From: JAXLYE01 sp046351595
Lineage (GTDB): Bacteria; Myxococcota_A; Polyangia; Palsa-1104; JAEUJZ01
Assembly: GCA_046351595.1 (NCBI GenBank)
Contig: JAXLYE010000003.1
Location: forward strand, 744,001 to 808,000
DNA: 64,000 bases
Direction: 5' to 3'
A program made the position numbers and the translations under genes. Positions 24,256 through 32,345 of this stretch are shown here, one piece after another (the stretch's first letter is position 1; each line of letters begins with the position of its first letter). The notes under the pieces were generated by a model. The model did no database searches, had not been told where the DNA came from, and worked only from the letters and a program-made list of their open reading frames with translations.

Positions 24256-25031
24256 GGCGCCTTGTGCGCAGTCCGCTCTCGGACCCCGAGCTCGACTGGC
24301 TGGCCGAGCAGACGGCCAAGATCCTCGACCGACCCGAGGACGAGCAGAAGGCCGAGGCCGATCGCTTGTGGATCAGCGCCAAGAAGAACCAGGCGAAGAA
24401 TCCGCTGCGGCAGGTCCAGCAGAAGCTCCAGGGCATGTGCAGCGGCCGCGAGCGCTGCATGTACTGCGAGGACAGCCAGGGCAGCGCCATCGAGCACTTC
24501 TGGCCCCACGCCAAGGCGCCCTGGCTGACCTTTGTCTGGGAGAACCTGAACTACGCCTGCGCGCACTGCAACACCCACAAGAAGGCCGACTTTCCGCTCG
24601 ATCCTCAGACCCACGAGCCGCTGCTGCTCAACCCCACCGCCGAGGATCCGCTCGAGCACCTGGTGCTGACCCCGCACACCGGCGAGTTTGCGCCCCGGCT
24701 TGCTCCGAGCACCTCGCTGCAGTCCCCACGAGGCCAGGCCAGCATCAAAACCTTCGACCTCAACCGGGCGATCCTGGCGGCCGGGAGGCGCGACACCTGG
24801 GCGTCCCTGCAGGTGCTCATCTGCGCCTACGATGCCTCTGTACAGAGCGACGACACGCAGCGGGCGGAGCGCATCGCCACCGTGCTGCGCGCTCACCCCT
24901 TCTCTTCGGTCTTGATCCACCTGCTGCACGAGGCCGCTGCGAGCCAGGCGGCGCAGCGGACGACGCCGCTCGATCCAGCGTGCGTCGCCGCCCTCGGCCG
25001 CCGCCCCGAGATCGCCGCTTGGGTCGCCTGA
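24252..25031 (+). CDS. Septu-like HNH endonuclease PtuB, pair 2
   Basis: A 259-residue HNH protein. The zinc and catalytic set is clear: CMYCEDS (C69, C72), AIEHFWPHA (E81, H82), WENLNYAC (N98, C103) and CAHCNTHK (C106, N107). The C-terminal half is unrelated to that of the pair 1 nuclease. The start overlaps the ATPase stop. With that ATPase it should form a toxic nuclease complex released on infection, as in Septu. The gene ends 14 bp before a converging pseudogene. Completeness of the HNH motif suggests it is active. Confidence 0.75.
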   Translation: MRRLVRSPLSDPELDWLAEQTAKILDRPEDEQKAEADRLWISAKKNQAKNPLRQVQQKLQGMCSGRERCMYCEDSQGSAIEHFWPHAKAPWLTFVWENLNYACAHCNTHKKADFPLDPQTHEPLLLNPTAEDPLEHLVLTPHTGEFAPRLAPSTSLQSPRGQASIKTFDLNRAILAAGRRDTWASLQVLICAYDASVQSDDTQRAERIATVLRAHPFSSVLIHLLHEAAASQAAQRTTPLDPACVAALGRRPEIAAWVA

Positions 25032-25044
25032 GCCGCGCCCGCCC

Positions 25045-25631
25045 CTAGCCCCCCAAGACGTCCGCCGCGCTCGTCCCCGTCGCCGCGCGCTGCAGCCAGC
25101 GCGCCAGCAGGTCGCGATCCGTGCATGCGCGGATCCGCCGCTCCAGCTCCGGCGGCACCTCCAGCCCGCGGCCGCGCAGCACCAGGAGCAGCGCCTCCGC
25201 CTGCCCCGCCAGGTGCCCGGCGGCCTCGCCCTCGGCTCGACCCCGCTGCTCGCCCTCGGCGCGTCCGCGCTGCTCGGCCAGCTCGGCGAAGTTTCGGGCC
25301 CAGGCCGCGAAGTCCGCGGGGTCTGTGGGCGGCGGCGGCAGCTCGCCGAGCGGCGGCTCGTCCAGGCGCGGCGGTTGTGGCGGATCCCGGCGCAGCGCCG
25401 CCGAGCCGCGCCCCAGGTCCCGTGCTCCGCGACCTGCCGCTCGCTGTCGACGACGGCCAGCAGGTCGAAGTCCGACAGGTAGCCGGTCTCTTCGTCCTCG
25501 ACCTGCTCGCCGCGGGCGTAGCTGCCGAACAGGATCAGCTTGTCGACCGCGGGGCAGCCGCGGAACAGCTCCGCGATGGCGTGAAGCTGGGCCTGCTTGT
25601 CCGGGGGGAGGTAGTCAAGGGAGGTCTGCAT
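25045..25631 (-). pseudogene. Chimeric remnant: MNT nucleotidyltransferase start joined out of frame to Rpn-like tail
   Basis: From ATG 25631 the first 74 residues are a minimal nucleotidyltransferase domain: LILFGSYARGEQ (GSxARG motif, G36-S37) and SDFDLLAVVDS (D54, D56). The frame then drifts into meaningless sequence. In another frame, from about 25385 to the stop at 25045, the protein reads as the C-terminal region common to Rpn/DUF4351-type proteins: FAAWARNFAELAEQ, several RAEGE repeats, LLLVLRGRGLEVPPELE and CTDRDLLARWL. No frame joins both parts, so two different genes have been fused by a deletion. Neither is likely functional. Confidence 0.65.
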
Positions 25632-25820
25632 GCGGCGGGCTGGGAACGTAGCACGGGGCGCGCGCCTGGGACCTCGCGGATCCGTGCGGAATCGCCAAAG
25701 GAGCAGCCGAATGCGCCGATCGATGCGAGAGCCGAGCAGGGAGGGGCGTCCGTTGACAGGACGCAGCTAGGTGCCTAGCTTGGGCCCGCCCGTAGACGGA
25801 AAACCAAAGAGTAAACGCCG

Positions 25821-26606
25821 ATGACGACCACGGACCTCCGGATTGAGACCCTTCGGACAGAATGGCGAAAAAAGCCCGTCGCGGACCGACTGGCCTTGCT
25901 CCGCGACCCCTGGGGCGATGAGAACCAGCTGCGGACCTGGTACAGCTTGGAGGTTGACGAGTCCTGGCTGGGGCGGTGGCGGAGCTGGGCGCGGAGACAG
26001 CCCATCAGCAAGATGGTCAGCGGCCGCACCCTTTATCACCGTCACCGCCTGGAAACCTTCTGGCAGCAGGAGCGCCTGCTTCCGGTCGAGCTGGCGGCGC
26101 TGCGCCTGGGCACGACGCCGGCGAGCCTGCGCGCAGCCATTCAGGCGATTCAAGATCAAGGCAAGGGGGTAAGGCCCCCCTACCTGGATCCCTCCAGCGA
26201 GCAGCTGGTCGATGAGGTGCTGATCAAGGAGTTCAGCTCTCTGTTCGAGAGCCTTCGGTTCTTCACCTTCTCCGACTACAACAGCTACTGTAAAAAGATT
26301 CACGAGCTGGCCCAGGCGGAGCTAGGGGTCACGATGGAAGCCGCCCGGTGCGTGACGGCCCAGCGCCTGGGCGAAGAGGACTACGCGCACGACCTGGACC
26401 TCCTGGACCTGCAGCCCATGGGCCTCGCCTATCAGGTGTGGCTGGAGCTCGGCAAGCCGATGAACCTCAAGCCCGACGCGTGCTCGACCTGGTTCTACGT
26501 GCAGCATGAAGAGGCGCTCCGTACTCAGGTCTTTGCAGGCGTCCTGCCCGAGGTTTCCAAGAAGCTCCGAGACGAAGTCGCGAAGCGCCCGGAAGCGGCG
26601 CACTAG
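25821..26606 (+). CDS. Unknown protein A of a two-gene operon in the defence island
   Basis: A 261-residue soluble protein I do not recognise. The first part is rich in tryptophan and arginine (WLGRWRSWARRQP), followed by a helix-turn-helix-like stretch, VELAALRLGTTPASLRAAIQ, at about residues 90-110. The C-terminal half is mainly helical, without a catalytic signature I can name. There is no signal peptide or membrane segment. The next gene starts six bases after its stop, so they form a translationally linked pair. Its position among Septu and BREX genes suggests a defence role. It is slightly less GC-rich than its neighbours, which fits transfer as a module. Confidence 0.6.
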   Translation: MTTTDLRIETLRTEWRKKPVADRLALLRDPWGDENQLRTWYSLEVDESWLGRWRSWARRQPISKMVSGRTLYHRHRLETFWQQERLLPVELAALRLGTTPASLRAAIQAIQDQGKGVRPPYLDPSSEQLVDEVLIKEFSSLFESLRFFTFSDYNSYCKKIHELAQAELGVTMEAARCVTAQRLGEEDYAHDLDLLDLQPMGLAYQVWLELGKPMNLKPDACSTWFYVQHEEALRTQVFAGVLPEVSKKLRDEVAKRPEAAH

Positions 26607-26612
26607 GTCTCC

Positions 26613-27383
26613 ATGTTCTCCACCGGCTTTGAAAACGTACTGCACGCCTTGCGTAGGAAGCCCTACCAGTTCCCTGCAAATTGGGCCCCGGATGCACGCC
26701 GGGTTGGCGAGTCGGGCGGACAGAACCTGATCAGCTGGCTCAGGGAGCAGATCCGCGGCGAGCTCCGGCACCGTGGGTTGCAGGCGCCATCCCTCGAGGA
26801 CGAGTTCGCTCTGCTCCAGCAGTGCGCGGTCGAGCCCAACCTAGGGGTCTTTGCTCAGCTTGACTGCGACGAGGCCGACAAGAACCGGATCGTGTACGCA
26901 TCCATTCAGGTGCTGATCGCGCGAACCAAGTCCCTCGACGACCTCTACCGCTCGGGCACGGGGGAGCTGACCTACGTCCGGCTCGACTACGAGCCCAAAG
27001 GTCGCCTTGAGGAGCTGTTCAAGACCCCGCTGCCGCACATCCACGTCGAGCCGCACGGCGAGCCGCGGATCCCGCTGGACAGCATGACGAGCGGCAACCT
27101 GGTGCTCGACTTCTTTGATTGGGTCTATCGCACGTACCTGCACCCTACCTGGCGCGACTGGGCCAAGCAGACCTTTGACCAGGAGATGAGCCGGAGGCGG
27201 GTAGCAAACAATCCCTGGGAACCGATCGAGGCGGCCTTTGTCGGGAAAGGCAAGCTGCCCATTCTACGAAAGACGTTTTCAAGGGAGCTGGAGTGGATGA
27301 AAAAGGCACTCCGTGCCAAGAAGGACGATGCGTTTCCGCTGCGGGTCACACAGTCTGACTGTGACCTCGTAGCGTACCGATAA
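26613..27383 (+). CDS. Unknown protein B of the two-gene operon
   Basis: A 256-residue soluble protein of no family I recognise. It starts MFSTGFENVLHALRRK. The middle is acidic and mixed alpha/beta, with LVLDFFDWVYRTYLHPTWRDW as its most distinctive hydrophobic-aromatic segment and a basic C-terminus (RELEWMKKALRAKKDD). No Walker, HNH, PD-(D/E)xK or TIR pattern is evident, so an enzymatic function cannot be assigned. It follows protein A after six bases and ends shortly before a hairpin at 27391, where a minus-strand gene converges. Treat A and B together as one candidate module. Confidence 0.6.
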   Translation: MFSTGFENVLHALRRKPYQFPANWAPDARRVGESGGQNLISWLREQIRGELRHRGLQAPSLEDEFALLQQCAVEPNLGVFAQLDCDEADKNRIVYASIQVLIARTKSLDDLYRSGTGELTYVRLDYEPKGRLEELFKTPLPHIHVEPHGEPRIPLDSMTSGNLVLDFFDWVYRTYLHPTWRDWAKQTFDQEMSRRRVANNPWEPIEAAFVGKGKLPILRKTFSRELEWMKKALRAKKDDAFPLRVTQSDCDLVAYR

Positions 27384-27390
27384 GAGGCTG

Positions 27391-27419
27391 GCCCGGCTGC
27401 CGGCGTCTCTGAGCCGGGC
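27391..27419. terminator. Hairpin between convergent genes, possible two-way terminator
   Basis: GCCCGGCT at 27391-27398 pairs perfectly with AGCCGGGC at 27412-27419 across a 13-base loop. It lies between the stop of protein B and the stop of the converging hypothetical gene. There is no T tract, so termination would need help or be partial. Confidence 0.4.
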
Positions 27420-27434
27420 TGCCTCGGCCCGCCG

Positions 27435-28052
27435 CTACTTGTCGCCGCTGGCCACCACGACGATGTCGCTCGGCTGGCCGATCTCCTGGTCGCGGCGGAC
27501 GCCGTAGGCGCGGTACTCGCGGATCTCGGAGCCGCTCTTGGCGTCGACGGGGGTGGGGTCAACGTAGGGCGAGCGGGTGACGCGGCCGAGCGGGCGCCAC
27601 TCGGACTCGCCCCGCTTGCGGACGTACAGGTTGATGCCGTCGAGCTTGCCGCGGGTGAAGCGGATCTCGACCTGGCCGCCCTGGTGCTGGGCGCGCAGCA
27701 CCGGCTTGATGTTCTCGGGGGCGACGGCGGCGGGCGGCGAGCTGATGACGCCCAGGGCCTGGCCGATGGCAGGCGTGTAGCCGGTGGCGACCTTGATGCG
27801 GGCGACGACCGCGCGCAGGGCCGGCAGCTCCTTCTCCTTCAGGGTGCGCGTGGCCTCGGTGGCGGCGAGCCACTCGCGGCGCTTCTGATCGTCGTTGGCG
27901 ATGGCCGCGGCCAGGTCCGCGCAGCGCTTCTGCTCGGCCTTGATCTCGGCGTCGGTCAGGTTGACGGTGGCGCCGTGCGTGGCCAGGCCCTTGCTAAGGC
28001 CGCTCAGCCACAGCGCCAGCTCCGAGTCGTTGCGCGGGATGTAGTCGCTCAT
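27435..28052 (-). CDS. Hypothetical protein with possible fibronectin III-like C-terminus
   Basis: A 205-residue protein starting MSDYIPRNDSELALWLSGL, with a well-placed AGGAGAGG site before the ATG. The first half is helical (a coiled region with repeated lysine and glutamate). The second half is beta-rich, with GQVEIRFTRGKLDGINLYVR and EIREYRAYGVRR, resembling the single fibronectin type III-like domains of a widespread family of small hypothetical proteins in environmental bacteria. It lies on the BREX strand between pglX and the Septu block. No direct link to defence can be shown; it may simply be passenger DNA. Confidence 0.6.
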   Translation of the reverse strand: MSDYIPRNDSELALWLSGLSKGLATHGATVNLTDAEIKAEQKRCADLAAAIANDDQKRREWLAATEATRTLKEKELPALRAVVARIKVATGYTPAIGQALGVISSPPAAVAPENIKPVLRAQHQGGQVEIRFTRGKLDGINLYVRKRGESEWRPLGRVTRSPYVDPTPVDAKSGSEIREYRAYGVRRDQEIGQPSDIVVVASGDK

Positions 28053-28602
28053 CGGTCCTCTCCTGTCAGGGACGGCAGCCGATCCCAGCCCCCCATGGGA
28101 TGAGACAGCCGCTGCGGATGGTGCCGATCATCGTACCGCCGCACCCATCGGCCTGTACAGCGGCGCCGGCCGCCCGTCGCTGCGCGGGTCGGCGTGGGCG
28201 GGTCGGCGCGGGCGGGTCCGCCCGGGAGCGGCCCGCCCGTACGCGGGCCCGGCCCGCTCGCGCGCGAGCCCAAGCCCGCGCGGCCCCGGGGCAGGTCCGC
28301 TCGTGCCCGGGTGCGGGTCCGCCTGCGCCTCCCTGCAGGTCTGCTCGCGCTCGGGCGCGGGCCTGCTCGCGCTCGGGCGCGGGCCTGCTCGCGCTCGGGC
28401 GCGGGTCCGCCTGCGCTCGGGCACGGGCCTGCGTGCGCCCGGGAGCCGGTCCGTCGGATCCGCGCACAGGGCCGCCTGCTCCCCAGGGCAAGCGGCGCTG
28501 CGCTGGGGAGCGGGGCCGCCCGCGCCCGGGCGCACCCGCATCCGTCCTGCGCTCCGCCCCGGCTGCGCCTGCGCTCGGGCGAGCCGCTGCGGCCGGGCGG
28601 CG
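28053..28602. other. Gene-free, extremely GC-rich spacer after pglX
   Basis: About 550 bp without a credible gene. Every frame translates to arginine/alanine/proline repeats because the DNA is built of G/C-rich near-repeats. It holds the 22-bp tandem array described separately, at 28294-28469. It separates pglX from the inserted block of other defence genes and could be a recombination scar. Confidence 0.6.
28294..28469. repeat. 22-bp tandem repeat, about eight units
   Basis: Units begin GGTCCGC, GGTCTGC or GGCCTGC and continue as CTCGCGCTCGGGCGCG with variation, at 28294, 28316, 28338, 28360, 28382, 28404, 28426 and 28448. Units four and five are identical and unit three differs by one base; the outer units have drifted. 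The period is about two helical turns. The array is non-coding. Confidence 0.75.
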
Positions 28603-31600
28603 TTACGGGGCGAGATCTCCGCCGGCCTCGCCGGCGGCGGGCGCGGTCTTTGACGGGCCCTGGGCCTTGGCAGCCCGCCCGCGCGCCTTGGCCTGCGGCC
28701 GCCACCCCGCAAGGTCCGCCCGCGACACCCCCAGGCCGCGCGCCTCGCCCTCGACGAACGCGGCGAAGTAGTCGCCCAGGCGCTCGTTGCCGTACTCGGG
28801 GCTGGGGTCGTTGTGCCACTGCACGAGCCACGGCACGAGCTCCTGCACCCCGGCGAGCAGCGGGATCAGGCGCTCCTTGTCCCAGCCCTCGACGGTCTTG
28901 CGCTCGTGGTAAAGGGCCGCGAGCGCGGTGGCGCGCTGCAGCGGATCCCAGCCGGCCCAGCCGAGGAGCGGGCTCTTGTCGTCGTCGCGCTCGGCGCCGG
29001 GGTAGCGGATGAAGCGCTCCTTGGGCACGTCGAGCTTGCCGCGCAGGCGGTAGAACACCGGATCGCGGAAGTCCTTGGTGTCGTACTTGGGCGGAACCGG
29101 AATGTCGCCCACGTCCTGGCCCGCGTCCTGCCGCCGCTGCAGCGCCCAGGTCTGTTCCCACTGCTGCCGCTTCTCCATTCCGGAGTCGGAGTAGCGGAGG
29201 GCGGCGAGGTAGGGGACGGAGTCGGTGTCCGCTAGCTCGACGATCAGCTCGCCCAGCTCGGCGCCGAGCAGCTCCGCGGTGGCCTGCAGCGCTGGCGCAT
29301 GGGGTAGAAGCTGCAGCGAGCTGGCCACGGCTCGTGTAGTCGTGATCTCGGCGGCGCCGGACACCCCCTTCTCGACGCAGTCCAGCACCCACTCTTTGAG
29401 CCAACGGATGACAGCGCCCTTGCGGAACTCAAGCTGATCGACGTTCTGCTCGGTGTCGCGCCACTGGCGCTTGAACTCTCGCGTCTCGAGCAGGCGGATT
29501 CCGTCTCGCTCCAGCAGCGCGATCCGTGGTTGCCAGTGAGCCGGGCGCTCGATCGGCTGCGCCCGTCCCTCGTGCCGGCGGGCCTTGGTCGAGACCCCGG
29601 CGTCATAGCCGCTCTGATGCTCAAAAGGACGCGAGCCCGGAGGAGCGATGAAGTCCGCGTCTACGTCGATGCGGATCTCGGATTCAGCCAGCAGACCGAC
29701 CTTGGCATAGATCAGCCAGTCGATCTCTTCCTGCAGGTAGGCCGACCGCGCGACGAGCTGGTCATAGCGCTGCCAGCCCCGCTCGATCAGCTCTCGGATC
29801 TCGGCAGCGGAAGCCGCGCCTGCGATCTCAACCAGCAGCTTCTGGCCGCTCAGCCATTCCGACCGCTGCTCGCCGAGCGCCAGAAGCTCACGCGTCGCCG
29901 CAACGAGCCGCGGATCGTTCAGCTCGGGCAATGGCAGCTTGCCTAACGTCGTTGAGGAAAACTCATATGCGGCGCGCGCTGGATCGCTGTGATGCTGCTG
30001 CGAGGCCGATGTCTTGCAATGGGCAACCTGCTTCAGCCAGAAGCACGCTACCGAGCTATTAAGGTAGCCGAGCAGCTTCAAGTGGTCATTCTCGTTGGCG
30101 TTGGACTTGAGCTTGATGATGGGTGCGCTGCGGTTGAACACTTTACCGCCGCGGTCGAGGACGAAGTGGTTGTGGGTGCCAATAAAGGCATATGCTATTC
30201 GGAGAGCTGCTTTATACCGTTCCTGCTGCCAGCGGTACCACTCCCACCAGTTCTCGCCACAGTCTTTTCGGGTCTTCCCACCGAAGCTCGTTACCGATTC
30301 TGCGCAGGTACGATAAGACCATATCGATCTATACCAACGCGAAGCCTTAGCTAACGGAATGGGTTCTTGGCTCTGCTTGTCGTAGGGGACGATAGCTGAT
30401 TCCGTTATAGACATGTTCCAGTCTCGAATGGTTTCTCCAGTAACGACTGGACGAATCAGCTCTATTTCCAATCCTATAGTTTTAAGTGTGGCGTGTGGGA
30501 GAATGAAGAGATCGTCCAATCCAGTGAATGATGCGAACCCAATATCCTCCGCTTGGATTTCGAGCATCGTATGGCACTCCAACTCTATCTTCTGCTTCAA
30601 ATCAATCGCCCCGCCCCCTCCCAGATTCCACGGGTGCCTCCCAAACGCCCCGCGATCCATCTCCCGCGTCGAGATGTAGTCATTCTCGAAGCTAGGATCC
30701 GCGAAGTGCTCGGCGATCGAGCGCCACACCACGCCCTGCTCCGGATCCTCGGGGACCGACGGCTCGCCGCGCTTGCCCATCACCACCGGGATCGTGGCGC
30801 TGCGCGGCGCCCGGTTCTGGCCGAACAGGAGGACCGTGGGCGTGCCGTGGCCGGGGATGAAGGCGCCCGAGGTGTCTATGATTCGCTGCAGATCCAGCTT
30901 GGGCAGCACCTCTTCGATCAGCTTCTTGCCGAACTCGCGCTTCATGAAGCTGTTGGCGTTGATCAGGCCGACGTAGCCCTCGGGCTCGGCCAGCTGGAAG
31001 AAGCACTCGGTGAACGGAGCGGCCAGGGCGTACTTGCCGGCGGCGCTCTTGTAGTAGGTGCGATAGTGCTCGCGCAGCTCGCTGTCCTTGCACGTGATGT
31101 ACGGCGGGTTGCCGACGACCGCGTGGTAGCGCTGCCTGAACAGGTCGCGGGCCGCTCCCGGGTCCTCCAGGTTGTACAGGTCCGCGCCCCAGGCGGCGCG
31201 GGTCGCCGCGTCCGCGCCCAGCTCCGTAAGGGTCAGCGTCCGGCCCTTGGCGCCGTAGAGCAGCGAGTCCGCGACCACCAGGTTCAGCTGGAGCTTCGGC
31301 GCCTCGGACAGCTTGGTCAGCTTGGCCTTCTGCAGGTACGCGAGCGTCAGGCGGAAGCGGGCGATGGCGACGGCGTAGGGGTTGAGATCGCAGCCATAGA
31401 TCTGCGACAGGGCGGCCGTGGCGTGGGTCTTGGGGTCGAGGGCCGGCTGCTTGAGCTGGTGCTGCTCGAACAGGCGGTCGAAGGCGCCGAGCAGGAAGTG
31501 GCCCGAGCCGCACGTCGGATCGAGCAGGCGCACCGATTCCAGGCCGAAGCGCTCGAGGGCCGGCGTCAGGGTCTGATCGAGGATGAACTGCTCGACGAAG

Positions 31601-32286
31601 TGCGGGGTCTGCAGCAGCGCGTAGCGCTCGCGCACCGAGGCGGACAGGTCCTGGTACAGGTCGCCCAGGAACCGGGTGTCGGTGCCGGTGAACGAGTAGA
31701 GCGGGCGTCGGCCCTCGGGGTCCGCGGGGTCCAGCGCCTGGAAGAAGTCGAGCAGCGCGGTGGCCGCGGCCTCGGACGGCATCAGCACCCAGGCCGGGTT
31801 CTTGTCGGGGCCGAGCACGTCCGCGGCACCGGGCAGGCGGCCGAGCTCGCGCAGCACCATGCGCAGGTAGTCGCGCACGCCCAGGTACGGGAACAGCTCG
31901 CGGAACAGCTGGGCGCTGTCGGCGGCGCCGGGGCCGGCGAGGCGGCGCTGGCGCAATAGATCCCGATCCTCGAGGGTGCGGATGAACACGCACGACAGGA
32001 TCCAGGCGGCGCCGACCTGCTCCAGCAGGTGCTCGCAGAAGTCCTCGAACCTGTCGGCGGTGCGGCGCGCCTTCTTGTCGTCGGCGTGGCGCTGGCGCAG
32101 TGCGGCCTCGACCGCGGGGTCGGCGGCGCGGCGGCGCAGATCCGGCAAGAGCGTCTTGTCCAAGAGCTGCCCGAGCGCCTTGGTGAGGGGCACGTCCGCG
32201 GACCGGCTGGGGGCCGGGGCGCCGTCTTGCGGCGTCGGGGTCGTGCGGGGGGAGGCGGTCTTCTTGCTGCGTGCGCGCTCGGCCAT
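28603..32286 (-). CDS. pglX: BREX type 2 adenine-specific methyltransferase PglX
   Basis: A 1227-residue N6-adenine DNA methyltransferase. The SAM motif is DPTCGSGHF at 256-264 and the catalytic motif is NPPY at 393-396. It modifies host DNA so that BREX spares it. The region of about residues 530-780 corresponds to the target-recognition domain and is encoded by DNA clearly richer in A/T than the rest. The C-terminus is a helical domain with an alanine/lysine-rich tail. ATG at 32286 is 59 bp after the pglW stop; the frame is open further upstream only because of a shadow inside pglW. The gene looks intact, and its downstream BREX partners are displaced by about 8 kb. Confidence 0.92.
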   Translation of the reverse strand: MAERARSKKTASPRTTPTPQDGAPAPSRSADVPLTKALGQLLDKTLLPDLRRRAADPAVEAALRQRHADDKKARRTADRFEDFCEHLLEQVGAAWILSCVFIRTLEDRDLLRQRRLAGPGAADSAQLFRELFPYLGVRDYLRMVLRELGRLPGAADVLGPDKNPAWVLMPSEAAATALLDFFQALDPADPEGRRPLYSFTGTDTRFLGDLYQDLSASVRERYALLQTPHFVEQFILDQTLTPALERFGLESVRLLDPTCGSGHFLLGAFDRLFEQHQLKQPALDPKTHATAALSQIYGCDLNPYAVAIARFRLTLAYLQKAKLTKLSEAPKLQLNLVVADSLLYGAKGRTLTLTELGADAATRAAWGADLYNLEDPGAARDLFRQRYHAVVGNPPYITCKDSELREHYRTYYKSAAGKYALAAPFTECFFQLAEPEGYVGLINANSFMKREFGKKLIEEVLPKLDLQRIIDTSGAFIPGHGTPTVLLFGQNRAPRSATIPVVMGKRGEPSVPEDPEQGVVWRSIAEHFADPSFENDYISTREMDRGAFGRHPWNLGGGGAIDLKQKIELECHTMLEIQAEDIGFASFTGLDDLFILPHATLKTIGLEIELIRPVVTGETIRDWNMSITESAIVPYDKQSQEPIPLAKASRWYRSIWSYRTCAESVTSFGGKTRKDCGENWWEWYRWQQERYKAALRIAYAFIGTHNHFVLDRGGKVFNRSAPIIKLKSNANENDHLKLLGYLNSSVACFWLKQVAHCKTSASQQHHSDPARAAYEFSSTTLGKLPLPELNDPRLVAATRELLALGEQRSEWLSGQKLLVEIAGAASAAEIRELIERGWQRYDQLVARSAYLQEEIDWLIYAKVGLLAESEIRIDVDADFIAPPGSRPFEHQSGYDAGVSTKARRHEGRAQPIERPAHWQPRIALLERDGIRLLETREFKRQWRDTEQNVDQLEFRKGAVIRWLKEWVLDCVEKGVSGAAEITTTRAVASSLQLLPHAPALQATAELLGAELGELIVELADTDSVPYLAALRYSDSGMEKRQQWEQTWALQRRQDAGQDVGDIPVPPKYDTKDFRDPVFYRLRGKLDVPKERFIRYPGAERDDDKSPLLGWAGWDPLQRATALAALYHERKTVEGWDKERLIPLLAGVQELVPWLVQWHNDPSPEYGNERLGDYFAAFVEGEARGLGVSRADLAGWRPQAKARGRAAKAQGPSKTAPAAGEAGGDLAP

Positions 32287-32345
32287 GGCGGTGTCTTGTC
32301 TGCTCTCGGACTGCGGGTCGGAGGGAGCGGGGCTGCGGGGCGGCT

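Noticed and set aside
28049..28771. Arginine/alanine/proline-rich frames in the GC-rich spacer
   Set aside because: They arise from the 22-bp and related repeats and overlap each other on both strands.
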